Positions 35,431-44,132 of a stretch of 64,000 bases of DNA are shown here, one piece after another (the first letter of the stretch is position 1; each line of letters opens with the position of its first letter). Under the pieces are notes generated by a model. That model did not search any database, had not been told where the DNA came from, and saw nothing but the letters and a program-made list of their open reading frames with translations. This DNA comes from Micromonospora echinaurantiaca. Lineage in GTDB: Bacteria; Actinomycetota; Actinomycetes; Mycobacteriales; Micromonosporaceae. The position numbers and the translations under genes are program-made. Location of the stretch: NCBI RefSeq assembly GCF_900090235.1, contig NZ_LT607750.1:6219501-6283500 (forward strand). Reading direction: 5' to 3'.

Positions 35431-36153
35431 TCAGCTCAGCAGGCCGCCGAGCAGGCCGCCCTGCTGCTCCTGGGCGCCGCTGCCCATGATCGGGGGCTCC
35501 TCGGACGGCTGCACCACCACGAAGCCCTGACCGGCGAAGGTCATCGTGAACGCCTCGCCGGTACGCCGGCCGAGCAGCGTGCCGAGGCCGAGCTGCTCGG
35601 CGCGGTGGTAGCCGGTCTGCAGGTTGGCCGACCAGCAGACCGCCGCCTGCGGGTCGACGTAGGTGGGGGCGTCCACGTTCAGCACCACCGGGGTGCCCTT
35701 GGTGGTGATGGCGATCCGGCCGTGGCCGGTGAAGACGCAGTTGAAGAGGCCGGACGAGGAGGCCATGCCGGCGCCCTGGACCATCCGGATGTCGTACTGG
35801 AGGGTCGAGTCGAAGGCCAGCACGCTGGAGCCGTTGATGGAGAGCGCGTCGCCCGGTTCGAGGTCGATGACGTGCACGTCCTTGGCGAAGTCGGCGAGGA
35901 AGACGTCACCGCGGCCGGTGAGCTTCATCAGCGGCACGCCCTCGCCGGTGAGCTTCTGCTTGAGGAACTTGCCGAGCCCGCCCGAGCCGAGCGCCTGGAA
36001 CTGCACCTGCCCCTGGTAGGCGACCATCGACCCGACCCGGGCCATCGCCTCACCGTTGAGCTCGATCTTCAACATCTTGGAGTTCTGCAGCCGCATGCCG
36101 GGCTGCGCGGACTCCTTCTCCAGGTTCTCCGCTGAGAACAGCTCGCTGCGCAT
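35431..36153 (-). CDS. AIM24 family protein
   Basis: A 240-aa beta-rich protein of the AIM24 family, whose fold resembles the TRAP-like jelly roll. Typical stretches are VAYQGQVQF, LSINGSSVLAFDSTLQYDIRMV, GLFNCVFTGHGRIAITTKGTPVVL and YVDPQAAVCWSANLQTGYH. The C-terminus is Gly/Leu-rich (QQGGLLGGLLS). Yeast AIM24 acts in mitochondrial inner-membrane organisation; the bacterial role is not established. Confidence 0.88.
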   Translation of the reverse strand: MRSELFSAENLEKESAQPGMRLQNSKMLKIELNGEAMARVGSMVAYQGQVQFQALGSGGLGKFLKQKLTGEGVPLMKLTGRGDVFLADFAKDVHVIDLEPGDALSINGSSVLAFDSTLQYDIRMVQGAGMASSSGLFNCVFTGHGRIAITTKGTPVVLNVDAPTYVDPQAAVCWSANLQTGYHRAEQLGLGTLLGRRTGEAFTMTFAGQGFVVVQPSEEPPIMGSGAQEQQGGLLGGLLS

Positions 36154-36268
36154 GGAAATGCCTCCTGAGGTCGTGATGCCTGCCTGCGAAGGTAGGTCAG
36201 ACCCGCAACCGGCGGTATCGGCCGGTCAGGGACCGCCGGCCAACCCCGGCCGCCGGTCCCGGCGGCCC

Positions 36269-36622
36269 TCAGGCCCAGCCCAGCTCGTGCAACCGCTCGT
36301 CGTCGATGCCGAAGTGGTGCGCGATCTCGTGCACCACGGTCACCGCGACCTCGTCGATCACGTCGTCGTCGGTGTCGCAGATGCGCAGGATCGGGTGGCG
36401 GTAGATCAGGATGCGGTCCGGCAGCACCCCGGCGTAGTCCCAGCCCCGCTCGGTGAGGGCGTGCCCCTCGTAGAGGCCGAGCAGTTCCTCGTCACCGGGC
36501 GGCGGGTCGTCCTCGACCAGGATGACCACGTTGCTCATCAGGCCGAGCAGCTCCTCGGGGACCTCGTCGAGGGCGTCGCCGACCAGTTCCTCGAAGCGTT
36601 CGCGGCTCATCTCCACCGGCAC
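36269..36622 (-). CDS. Small metallopeptidase (zincin-like)
   Basis: A 117-aa protein of the small metallopeptidase family found in most actinobacteria. The N-terminus FEELVGDALDEVPEELLGLMSNVVILVEDDP matches the family, and the zinc motif HEIAHHFG (HExxH plus Gly) lies near residues 98-105. Starts at GTG 36622 or ATG 36610 are both possible; the longer frame to 36712 runs into the terminator hairpin and is excluded. Substrate unknown. Confidence 0.82.
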   Translation of the reverse strand: MPVEMSRERFEELVGDALDEVPEELLGLMSNVVILVEDDPPPGDEELLGLYEGHALTERGWDYAGVLPDRILIYRHPILRICDTDDDVIDEVAVTVVHEIAHHFGIDDERLHELGWA

Positions 36623-36682
36623 CCGCCCATTCTGCCCGACCGGCAGCGCACCGCGGCACCGCCAAGATCGGGCGGGGCCGAA

Positions 36683-36716
36683 AAGAGTGGCCATCCGGCG
36701 CCGGATGGCCACTCTT
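36683..36716. terminator. Perfect 16-bp palindrome after osmC-like gene (type C)
   Basis: Arms 36683-36698 and 36701-36716 are perfectly complementary with a 2-base CG centre. It lies 12 bp beyond the OsmC-family stop and probably terminates it. Its AAGAGTGGCC sequence resembles the palindromes at 18159 and 30448. Confidence 0.7.
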
Positions 36717-36728
36717 CGCGCGGAGAGG

Positions 36729-37160
36729 TCAGGAGGTGAGGCGGGCGGTGAGGGTGATCTCGGCGCCCGGCGACAGCAGGCGGGAGATCGGGCAGTTCGC
36801 CTTGGCCGCCTCGGCGAGCTTCTGGAACTCGCTGTCGTCGATGCCGGGGACCTGACCGACGGTGTCCAGCTCGATCCGGGTCACGGTCATCCCGGCGTCG
36901 GTCTTGTCCAGGTGGACCTTGGCGGTGGTCTCCACCGAGGTCGGCGTCGAGCCGGCGTCGGCGAGCGCCTTGGAGAAGGCCATCGAGAAGCAGCCGGCGT
37001 GGGCGGCGCCGATCAGCTCCTCGGGGTTGGTGCCCTCACCCTCCTCGAAACGCGACTTGAAGGAGTAGTTCCCCTCGAGTCCGCCCTTGCCGGTGCGGAC
37101 GGTGCCGGACCCCTCGGTGAGGTTGCCCTGCCAACGTGCGGAAGCGGTACGGATAGGCAT
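36729..37160 (-). CDS. OsmC-family peroxiredoxin
   Basis: A 143-aa OsmC/Ohr-like thiol peroxidase that reduces organic hydroperoxides. The two reactive Cys are in AGCFSM (near residue 57) and KANCPISRLL (near 126), with the conserved Arg near 37 and Glu near 48 of the first domain. The NPEELIGAAHAGCFSMA segment is more like OsmC than Ohr. ATG 37160. Confidence 0.92.
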   Translation of the reverse strand: MPIRTASARWQGNLTEGSGTVRTGKGGLEGNYSFKSRFEEGEGTNPEELIGAAHAGCFSMAFSKALADAGSTPTSVETTAKVHLDKTDAGMTVTRIELDTVGQVPGIDDSEFQKLAEAAKANCPISRLLSPGAEITLTARLTS

Positions 37161-37273
37161 GCACCGACGCTAGCCGAAACCGGTGCCCCCCTGCGACCGT
37201 TCGCGATCCACGTCCCACCCTGCCGGCTGTGTCATGATTCGGCTCAGGCCCGCGAACGCGGAAGGGTGAGGCG

Positions 37274-38005
37274 ATGTCCCAGGATCTCCCCATCCCACGA
37301 CAGGAAGACCGGTCCGACGACGGTACGGCCGTCGTGGAGTGGGGCGCGCCGGAGCCGGCCCCGGCGGCGGGCCGGTTCGGTCGGCTGCTCGCCGGCCTCG
37401 CTGCGGACCGCAGGCTGCCCCCGCTGCTGGCCGCGCTCGGCGCGGTGGCCGCCGTGGCGTCGCTGCTCGGCGAGTGGCTGGTGATGACCCTGCCCAACGG
37501 CGGCCCAGAGGGGAACACCTCGATCCGGGTGCCCGGCGGGGTGTCCGACGTGGGCGGCTTCGGGGTCGGCTATTTGGTCGGGCTGCTCGCGCTGGCCAGC
37601 GCGGTGGGGCTCGCGCTGCGCGGCACCCCCGCCGTCCGGACGAACGCCCGGATCGCCGGGCTGACCCTGGCCGGGGCGCTGCTCGCCCTGCTGGCCGCGA
37701 CGGCCGCCACGCTCGACGACACCAGCCAGCGCACCCTCTTCTACTCGACCGAGGACGGCTTCCGGGTCGAGTACGGGCGGGGCCTGGTGATGGCGTTCGT
37801 CGCCTGCGCGCTGCTCGCCGCGGCGCTCAAACTGGCCCCGGCCGGCGCGGCGCCGCCGCGCGACGCGGCGGACGAGGAGCCCGCCGGGCCGGTGCGCCGC
37901 CGACGCCGCTCGGGCCACGCGACGGAGGCGGACGAACTGCCCCCGCCCGCCGACCTCACCGTGGGGCCGGCGATCCCGTTCGCCCGCCCCGAACCGCCGA
38001 TCTGA
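37274..38005 (+). CDS. Four-helix membrane protein of unknown function
   Basis: A 243-aa protein with a cytoplasmic N-terminus, helices near residues 48-73, 93-115, 126-146 and 166-188, and a C-terminal tail with a basic patch (RRRRR near 207) and Pro-rich end. I do not recognise a family. The extracytoplasmic loop after helix 1 carries charged and Gly-rich sequence. It faces a GNAT gene. Confidence 0.7.
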   Translation: MSQDLPIPRQEDRSDDGTAVVEWGAPEPAPAAGRFGRLLAGLAADRRLPPLLAALGAVAAVASLLGEWLVMTLPNGGPEGNTSIRVPGGVSDVGGFGVGYLVGLLALASAVGLALRGTPAVRTNARIAGLTLAGALLALLAATAATLDDTSQRTLFYSTEDGFRVEYGRGLVMAFVACALLAAALKLAPAGAAPPRDAADEEPAGPVRRRRRSGHATEADELPPPADLTVGPAIPFARPEPPI

Positions 38006-38026
38006 CCGGCCGGCGGGCCGCCGGGC

Positions 38027-38548
38027 TCACGGCTTCGCCCAGCGGATCTCGCCGTCCACCACCACCTCGGTGGCGCGTAGCCCGAGCCGCTCGGCGACCC
38101 GGGCGGAGGCTCGATGGTCGGGGTGCACGTGCGCGAGCAGCGCCTGTACGCCGTGCCCCTCCAGCCAGCCGACCATGCCGGCGGTGGCTTCGCCGGCGTA
38201 GCCGCGACCCTGCTGCGGGGCGGCGATCACCCAGGCCAGCTCGGCCACCGGCCGGTCGCCGTCGAGCCGGAGGGTGGCCTGCACGGTGCCGACCGCCGCG
38301 CCGGTGTCCCGGTGCCGGACCACCCAGTTCAGCCAGCCCTGGCTGCCGTCGGGTGAGCGCCCGGTGACCTGCCGCCGGTACCGCTCGCGCAGCTCGTCGG
38401 GGGTCGCCGGCCGGCCACCGATGTACTCGTGCAGCACCGGGTCGTTGAGGAGCGGGGCCAGCTCCGCGGCGTGGTCGACCCGGAGCGGCTCCAGCACCAG
38501 CCGTTCGGTGCCGATGACCTCCGCCGTCGGCCAGTCCCGCTCTGCCAT
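38027..38548 (-). CDS. GNAT-family N-acetyltransferase (RimJ/RimL-like)
   Basis: A 173-aa acetyltransferase. It has the RimJ/RimL-type opening (GTERLVLEPLRVDHAAELAPLLND), the acetyl-CoA loop QQGRGYAGEATAGMV (QxxGxG/A near residues 111-116) and the late HPDHRASARVAERLGLRA. The acceptor could be a protein N-terminus or a small amine. Confidence 0.88.
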   Translation of the reverse strand: MAERDWPTAEVIGTERLVLEPLRVDHAAELAPLLNDPVLHEYIGGRPATPDELRERYRRQVTGRSPDGSQGWLNWVVRHRDTGAAVGTVQATLRLDGDRPVAELAWVIAAPQQGRGYAGEATAGMVGWLEGHGVQALLAHVHPDHRASARVAERLGLRATEVVVDGEIRWAKP

Positions 38549-38754
38549 CCGGTAACCGTACGACCGCCGCGGCGGGCCGCCGGGGCGGGGCGCGGAACGT
38601 CACCCGGGGTGTGCCGTCCGTTGGCATCCGATTCGCCGGGAAGCCATGGTTGCGGCCGGTTCCGCGAGGTACGGTTGCTGCCCGCCGTCGGAAGGGTCGA
38701 GGCACGTCACGACCTCGACGGCTGGCTGCGACGGCGGCGGGCGAAGGAGGAACG

Positions 38755-39576
38755 ATGACCCGCCCGGGACTGCCCAAGCTGATCGCCACCGATCTCGACG
38801 GGACGCTGGTCCGCAGCGACGACACCGTCTCCGCGTACACCCACGAGGTGCTCGACCGGGTGCGGGCCGCCGGGATCCCGGTGGTCGGCGCCACCGGCCG
38901 CGGCCCCCGGCTGACCGAGCTGACCCGTAACGACATCCGGGCCGCGGACTTCCTGGTGATGGCCGGCGGCGGCCGGGTGGTGGACCAGAGCGATCCGGCC
39001 GGTCCGGTGGTGCTGCGCGACGAGCGGCTCGCCGGGGAGGTGCTGGCCCGACTGCTGGCCGAGCTGGAGGCGGCGGTGGGGCCGCTGACCGTGATGGTGG
39101 AGGCGTCGGACGAGCACGACGCGCCGCTCTGGGGCGACTACCACCCGAGCTGGCCCTACCAGGACGCGTTCGAGGCGCGCAGCCGCGCGGAATGCCTCTC
39201 CGGCGACGTGATCAAGGCGTTCGTCCGGACCGCCGACCACCACGTCGACGAACTGCTCGCGCGGGCGCGACGGATCGTGCCGCCGGAGGTGGCGACGCTC
39301 ACCCAGGCCGGGCTCGGTTTCGTCGAGATCTGCCCGCCCGGGGTGGACAAGTCCACCGGGCTCGCCGTGGTGGCGCAGGCCCTGGGGGTGGACCCGGCCG
39401 AGGTGCTGGTCTTCGGGGACATGCCCAACGACCTGCCGATGTTCGAGTGGGCCGGCTGGGCCCGGGTGGCGGTGTCGAACGCCCATCCGGCGGTCCGGTC
39501 GGCCGCTGACGAGATCACCCTGCGCAACGACGACGACGGGGTGGCGGTGTACCTCGATCGGCTACTGTCCCGCTGA
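38755..39576 (+). CDS. HAD-superfamily (Cof-type) hydrolase 1
   Basis: A 273-aa Cof-type sugar-phosphate or nucleotide phosphatase. Motif I is ATDLDGTLV, motif II lies in VGATGRG, and motif IV is VFGDMPNDLPMFEWAG. AAGGAGG precedes ATG 38755. Its last base pair is shared with the ATG of a paralog (TGATG), giving a tandem duplicated pair that is about 40 percent alike by eye. Confidence 0.9.
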   Translation: MTRPGLPKLIATDLDGTLVRSDDTVSAYTHEVLDRVRAAGIPVVGATGRGPRLTELTRNDIRAADFLVMAGGGRVVDQSDPAGPVVLRDERLAGEVLARLLAELEAAVGPLTVMVEASDEHDAPLWGDYHPSWPYQDAFEARSRAECLSGDVIKAFVRTADHHVDELLARARRIVPPEVATLTQAGLGFVEICPPGVDKSTGLAVVAQALGVDPAEVLVFGDMPNDLPMFEWAGWARVAVSNAHPAVRSAADEITLRNDDDGVAVYLDRLLSR

Positions 39577-40388
39577 TGGCAGAGACACCCCGGCTGATCG
39601 CCACCGACATCGACGGCACCCTGCTGGCCGACGACCGGACGGTGAGTCCACGCACGGCGGCGGCGCTGGCCCGGATCACCGCCGGGGGCACGCCCGTCGT
39701 GCTGGTCACCGGCCGTCCCATCCGCTGGCTCGAGCTGGTGTACGACCAGCTCGCCGAGCCGCTGCCAGCGATCTGCGCCAACGGCGCGGTGGTCTACGAC
39801 CCGGTCGCCGACAAGGTGCTCCGGGCCGACCCGCTCGACCCGCATCTGCTCGCCGAGGTGGCCCGCCGGCTGCGGGCCGAGGTGCCCGGGGTGAGCTTCG
39901 CGGTGGAGATCGTGGACAGCCGGCAGATGCGGCACGAGGCGCACTACCCGCTGCGCTGGGACGCCGACCTCGACGCGATCCGGGCGGTCGAGACGCCCGA
40001 GGAGCTGCTCGCCGCCCCGGCGGTGAAGCTGCTGGCGCGCGCCGGGGAGCAGGACCCGGACGCGTTCCTGGCGCTCGTCGCCGGGGCGTTGGAGGGGTTG
40101 GCCGAGGCCACCCACTCGTCGTACTCGGGGCTGGTGGAGATCTCCGCGGCCGGGGTGACGAAGGCGGCCGGGCTGGCCTGGTACTGCGCCCGGCTCGGCA
40201 TCGACGCCCGGGACGTGCTGGCCTTCGGCGACATGCCCAACGACGTGCCGATGCTGACCTGGGCCGGCCGTGGGGTGGCGGTGGCCAACGCGCACCGCGC
40301 CGTCCTGGAGATCGCCGACGAGGTCACCTCGGCGAACTCCGCGGACGGCGTGGCGGCGTACCTGGAGCAGGTCTTCGGGGTCGGCTGA
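39576..40388 (+). CDS. HAD-superfamily (Cof-type) hydrolase 2
   Basis: A 270-aa paralog of the preceding gene with ATDIDGTLLA, LVTGRP, the Lys in SAAGVTKAAG and FGDMPNDVPMLTWAG. The cap domain is of the C2 type. Substrates of such pairs are usually sugar phosphates, but none can be named here. It converges on bpa, with 15 bp between the stops. Confidence 0.9.
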   Translation: MAETPRLIATDIDGTLLADDRTVSPRTAAALARITAGGTPVVLVTGRPIRWLELVYDQLAEPLPAICANGAVVYDPVADKVLRADPLDPHLLAEVARRLRAEVPGVSFAVEIVDSRQMRHEAHYPLRWDADLDAIRAVETPEELLAAPAVKLLARAGEQDPDAFLALVAGALEGLAEATHSSYSGLVEISAAGVTKAAGLAWYCARLGIDARDVLAFGDMPNDVPMLTWAGRGVAVANAHRAVLEIADEVTSANSADGVAAYLEQVFGVG

Positions 40389-40403
40389 GCCGGTCGGCGG
40401 CCG

Positions 40404-40994
40404 TCAGAGGTACTGGCCGGTGCTGTGCCCGTCGTTGCCCTGCGGCTGACCCATCCCCGGCATGCCGGGAACCATTCCGCCGGGGCCGCTGGGCAGCGCC
40501 TGCCGGCCGGAGCGCATCTGCTCCAGCTGGACCCGGGCCGCCATCTGCTGGGCGACCAGGGCCGCCTGGATGCCGTGGAACAGGCCCTCCAGCCAGCCGA
40601 CCAGCTGGGCGTGCGCGATGCGCAGCTCACCCTCGCTCGGCGTCTGCTCCTCGGTGAAGGGCAGCGAGATCCGCTCCAGCTCCTCGCGCAGCTCCGGGGC
40701 GAGGCCCTCCTTGAGCTCGACGATGGAGCGCTCGTGGATCTCCCGCATCCGGTTGCGGCTGGCGTCGTCCAGCGGAGCCGCCTTGACCTCCTCCAGCAGC
40801 TGCTTGATCATGCTGCCGATCCGCATCACCTTGGCCGGCTGCTCGACCAGCCGGGTCGGGTCCTCGCCCTGTCCCTCCTCGGTCTGCACGGTGCCGACCG
40901 GCCGGCCGTCCGGGCCGACCACCACCACGGTGCCGGCGTGGCCGGCGTCGCCGGGACCCGGTTCCTCGTTCTGTCCAGAGCGCGCTTCGGTCAT
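40404..40994 (-). CDS. bpa: Bacterial proteasome activator Bpa
   Basis: ATP-independent ring activator of the 20S proteasome (homolog of mycobacterial Bpa/PafE). The 196-aa protein keeps the helical core (LVEQPAKVMRIGSMIKQLLEEVKAAPL; ELRIAHAQLVGWLEGLFHGIQ) and a disordered Gly/Pro/Met tail that ends in GQYL, the motif docking into the alpha-ring pockets. ATG 40994 or ATG 41003 are both possible. It implies that the organism has a 20S proteasome. Compare the YbjN-type protein at 46668, whose tail is similar. Confidence 0.93.
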   Translation of the reverse strand: MTEARSGQNEEPGPGDAGHAGTVVVVGPDGRPVGTVQTEEGQGEDPTRLVEQPAKVMRIGSMIKQLLEEVKAAPLDDASRNRMREIHERSIVELKEGLAPELREELERISLPFTEEQTPSEGELRIAHAQLVGWLEGLFHGIQAALVAQQMAARVQLEQMRSGRQALPSGPGGMVPGMPGMGQPQGNDGHSTGQYL

Positions 40995-41087
40995 GGGATC
41001 CATCTTTACCCAGCCGACCCCGCCGGTGCTCGCCGGGACCGGGTCGCCGGCCGGGAACCACCCGGGCGGGCGCGCTACCGTCTCGCC

Positions 41088-41885
41088 ATGCCCGCCGACC
41101 CCCGCGCCGTCCTGACCCGTCCGGCACCGGCGCCGGACCACACCGTCGCCTACGGCGAGCACCCCGACCAGCTCGCCGACCTGCGCCGCCCGGCCGGCGG
41201 CGGGCCGGCCCGGCCGCTCGTGGTGGTGGTGCACGGCGGCTTCTGGCGGGCCGAGTACGACCGGAGTCACACCGGTCCGCTGGCCGCCGCGCTGGCCGCG
41301 CAGGGTCACCCGGTGGCCCAACTGGAGTACCGGCGGACCGGTCAGCCCGGCGGTGGCTGGCCGGGGACGCTCTCCGACGTGGCGGCCGGCGTGGCGGCGC
41401 TGCCCCGGCTGGCGGCCGACGCCATGCCCGGCCTCGTCGGCGCCGGGGCGCCGATCCTGGTCGGCCACTCGGCCGGCGGCCACCTGGCGCTGTACGCGGC
41501 GGCCACCGTCCCGGCCGCGGTCGGCGGCGTGCTGGCCCTGGCCCCGGTCAGCGATCTGGCCGAGGCGTACCGGCTGGACCTGGACGGCGGCGCGGTGGCC
41601 GCGCTGCTCGGCGGCGGCCCGGCGGAGTTCCCGGACCGGTACGCGGCGGCCGACCCGCGGTCCGCGGTACCGCTTCAAACACGCACAGTAGTCGTGCACG
41701 GCACGCTGGATGAGCAGGTTCCGGTGGCGATGAGCCGGAGTTTCGTCGCCGCCAGCCGGGCGGCAAGGGGCGACATCCGCCTGGTCGAGCTGCCAGAATG
41801 CGAACACTTCGGGCTCATCGACCCGGAGTCGTCGGCCTGGCCCGAGATAACAACCGCTTTCCGAAGCTTGCGCGAAGATCACTAA
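41088..41885 (+). CDS. Alpha/beta hydrolase (kynurenine formamidase-like)
   Basis: A 265-aa hydrolase with an oxyanion-hole HGG in VVVVHGGFWRAEYDR, the nucleophile elbow GHSAGGH (Ser near residue 128), an Asp in VVHGTLDEQVP and a His in CEHFGLID. The HGGFW feature is seen in the KynB/arylformamidase-like group. No tryptophan-catabolic neighbour supports that, so esterase is the safe call. The last 150 bases are less GC-rich than the rest. Confidence 0.82.
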   Translation: MPADPRAVLTRPAPAPDHTVAYGEHPDQLADLRRPAGGGPARPLVVVVHGGFWRAEYDRSHTGPLAAALAAQGHPVAQLEYRRTGQPGGGWPGTLSDVAAGVAALPRLAADAMPGLVGAGAPILVGHSAGGHLALYAAATVPAAVGGVLALAPVSDLAEAYRLDLDGGAVAALLGGGPAEFPDRYAAADPRSAVPLQTRTVVVHGTLDEQVPVAMSRSFVAASRAARGDIRLVELPECEHFGLIDPESSAWPEITTAFRSLREDH

Positions 41886-41964
41886 GCATTGACGCAGCGT
41901 CGCCAAGCAGGTAGAACGCCGAGGGGGCGCTGATCAGCGCTGCAACGCTCCCGGAAGGAACTCG

Positions 41965-43161
41965 GTGTCGCAGATGAACCGCAGGCGGGCACTACAACTG
42001 CTGACCGCCCTGGGTACCGCCGGATTCGCAGCCGGATGTGGCTCGGATTCGGAGGGCGAACCGGTCACCACCGCAAGCCCGATCAAGATCGGCCTGGTCG
42101 CGCCGCAAACCGGCAGCCTCAAGGCGATCGGTGTCGAGATCGTCAGGGGTTTCGAGCTCTTCCTGGACCTCAACGAACAGCGCCTCGGCGACCACCCGGT
42201 CACCCTGCTGACCGCCGACGAGGGCGACTCGCCCGCGAGCGGCAAGAAGGCCGTCGAGGACCTGCTCAAGGAGGGCGTGCTCGCCCTCACCGGCGTGGTC
42301 GACTCGGAGGTCATGGCGGGGATCCGGGACACCGTCGAGCAGGCCCGGGTGCCCCTGGTGGGCTCCAACGCCTCGCCGACCAGCCTGCAGAGCGTCGTCT
42401 ACATCTGGCGTACGTCGTACGTGCTGGACGAGGCGGGCCGGGCCCTCGGCCGTTACCTGAAGGACGAGCTGAAGCCGACCGACAAGCTGGCCATCATCGT
42501 GCCGGACGACGTCGGCGGCCGGGACGTGGTGCGCGGCTTCCGGGAGGAGTTCGGCGGCTCCGACCAGCGGATCAAGGACCCGGTGATCTGGACGTCGGCG
42601 AAGGCGGACCCGAGCAAGTCGGAATACGCCAGCGACATCCGGGCCGCGCTCAGCCGGAAGCCGGCGGCGCTGTTCTGCCACTTCTCCGGGCCGGCGGCGG
42701 TCGAGTTCATCCGGCAGGTGCGCCAGGCCGGCTTCAAGGGGACGATCTACGCGCCCGGCTTCCTCACCGAGGGCACGGTGCTCGACGAGATCAAGCCCAA
42801 GCAGTACGCGCTGGGCATCCGGACCGCGCTGAACTACTCGGCCGACATCAACAACGCGGCCAACCGCCGGTTCGCCGCCGCGTACCGGAAGAAGCACAAC
42901 CAGTCCCCCACCACCTACGCGATGGCCTCGTACGACGCCGCGCAGGTGCTGGACCAGGCCATCCGGTTCGCCGGGGGGGAGCCCACCCCGCAGCAGGTCA
43001 ATCTGGCCCTCGGCAAGATCGGCCAGATCGACAGCCCGCGCGGAACCTGGCAGTTCAACCAGCCGCGCACCCCGCAGCAGAAGTGGTACCTGCGCGAGGT
43101 GCAGAACGACGGCCAGGTGCTCTCCAACATCCTGATCAACGAGCTGGCCACGCTCGGCTGA
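41965..43161 (+). CDS. Branched-chain amino-acid-type ABC substrate-binding lipoprotein (orphan)
   Basis: A 398-aa periplasmic-type binding protein of the Peripla_BP_6 (LivJ-like) group. The signal region MNRRRALQLLTALGTAGFAAGC combines an RR pair with a lipobox, so it may be exported by Tat and lipidated at Cys 25. The fold segments IKIGLVAPQTGSLKAIG and VGSNASPTSL are typical. No permease or ATPase is nearby, so it either feeds a distant transporter or acts as a sensor. GTG 41965 has AAGGA upstream. Confidence 0.88.
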   Translation: MSQMNRRRALQLLTALGTAGFAAGCGSDSEGEPVTTASPIKIGLVAPQTGSLKAIGVEIVRGFELFLDLNEQRLGDHPVTLLTADEGDSPASGKKAVEDLLKEGVLALTGVVDSEVMAGIRDTVEQARVPLVGSNASPTSLQSVVYIWRTSYVLDEAGRALGRYLKDELKPTDKLAIIVPDDVGGRDVVRGFREEFGGSDQRIKDPVIWTSAKADPSKSEYASDIRAALSRKPAALFCHFSGPAAVEFIRQVRQAGFKGTIYAPGFLTEGTVLDEIKPKQYALGIRTALNYSADINNAANRRFAAAYRKKHNQSPTTYAMASYDAAQVLDQAIRFAGGEPTPQQVNLALGKIGQIDSPRGTWQFNQPRTPQQKWYLREVQNDGQVLSNILINELATLG

Positions 43162-43178
43162 GCGGCCCCCTGCACGCG

Positions 43179-43214
43179 CCGGGGCCGGCCTCCCGAACGG
43201 GAGGCCGGCCCCGG
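43179..43214. terminator. Strong bidirectional hairpin terminator
   Basis: 16-bp arms (43179-43194 and 43199-43214) with a GAAC loop between convergent genes ending at 43161 and 43240. Confidence 0.8.
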
Positions 43215-43239
43215 GTCGTACCGGCCGGTGGGGTCCGGC

Positions 43240-44070
43240 TCAGTGCCGCAGTTCGGCGATGCAGCACTTCACGCTGCCACCGCCCTTCTTCAGCTCGGCC
43301 AGCTCCACCGGCACCGGGTGGTAGCCGGCGGCCTTGAGCTTGCCGGCGAGCCGGGTCGCCTCGCTGTTGAGCACCACGTTCAGGCCGTCGCTGACCAGGT
43401 TCAGACCGAACGTCATGGCGTCCTCGTCGTCCGCCACCACGGCGTCCGGGAAGAGCTGGGTGAGCACCCGCTGGCTGGCCGCGGAGAAGGCGCCCGGGAA
43501 GTAGACGATGTTGCTGTCGTCGATCGAGGCCAGCGCCACGTCGAGGTGGTAGAAGCGCGGGTCGACCAGGCGCAGCGACACCACCGGCCGGCCGAGCGCC
43601 TCCTGCGCCTCGGCGTGCGCCGGCAGCTCGGTACGGAAGCCGTGCCCGGCCAGGATCAGCCCGCCGTGCGCCTCCGGCAGGTACGCGAAGTCGCCCTCGC
43701 CCTCGTTGGTCTCGCTGGGCGCGATGAACCGCCAGCCGTGCGACTCGTAGAAGGCCCGGTGCGCGGCCGCCTCGGCGGTCCGCTGCTCGTGCTTGAACTG
43801 GGCGCCGTAGACCGTCCCGTCGACGACGAAGGCGCCGTTGGCGGCGTACACCATGTCGGGCAGGCCCGGCTCGGCGGTGAGCAGGTGCACCTCGTGACCG
43901 AGACCGACCAGGGTCTCGCGCAGCCGATCCCACTGCTTGACCGCCAGCTCCGGGTCGACCGGCGTGGTCACGTCCATCCACGGGTTGATCGCGTACTCGA
44001 CCGCGAAGTGCTCGGGCGAGCACATGAGATATGTCCGCTTTCGCGGAACTCGCTGCTGGTTCACGGTCAC
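43240..44070 (-). CDS. ddaH: Dimethylargininase-like guanidino hydrolase
   Basis: A 276-aa member of the amidinotransferase/deiminase superfamily, nearest to dimethylarginine dimethylaminohydrolase (dimethylarginine to citrulline and dimethylamine). Key residues seen are the acid in EGEGDF, the His in RFYHLDVALA and the nucleophilic Cys in GGGSVKCC near the C-terminus. GTG 44070 matches the usual start. It is divergent from an Lrp/AsnC regulator with 62 bp between, so that regulator probably controls it. Activity on arginine or ornithine derivatives cannot be excluded. Confidence 0.85.
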   Translation of the reverse strand: MTVNQQRVPRKRTYLMCSPEHFAVEYAINPWMDVTTPVDPELAVKQWDRLRETLVGLGHEVHLLTAEPGLPDMVYAANGAFVVDGTVYGAQFKHEQRTAEAAAHRAFYESHGWRFIAPSETNEGEGDFAYLPEAHGGLILAGHGFRTELPAHAEAQEALGRPVVSLRLVDPRFYHLDVALASIDDSNIVYFPGAFSAASQRVLTQLFPDAVVADDEDAMTFGLNLVSDGLNVVLNSEATRLAGKLKAAGYHPVPVELAELKKGGGSVKCCIAELRH

Positions 44071-44132
44071 CAAGAGTAGGTACCGTACAACTTTGGTAAC
44101 AGCCACAACCATTGCATGCCAGAGGCGGAACG

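Noticed and set aside
36623-36712. Longer N-terminus for the small metallopeptidase
   Set aside because: The extension would be encoded by the terminator palindrome of the upstream gene and lacks family similarity.
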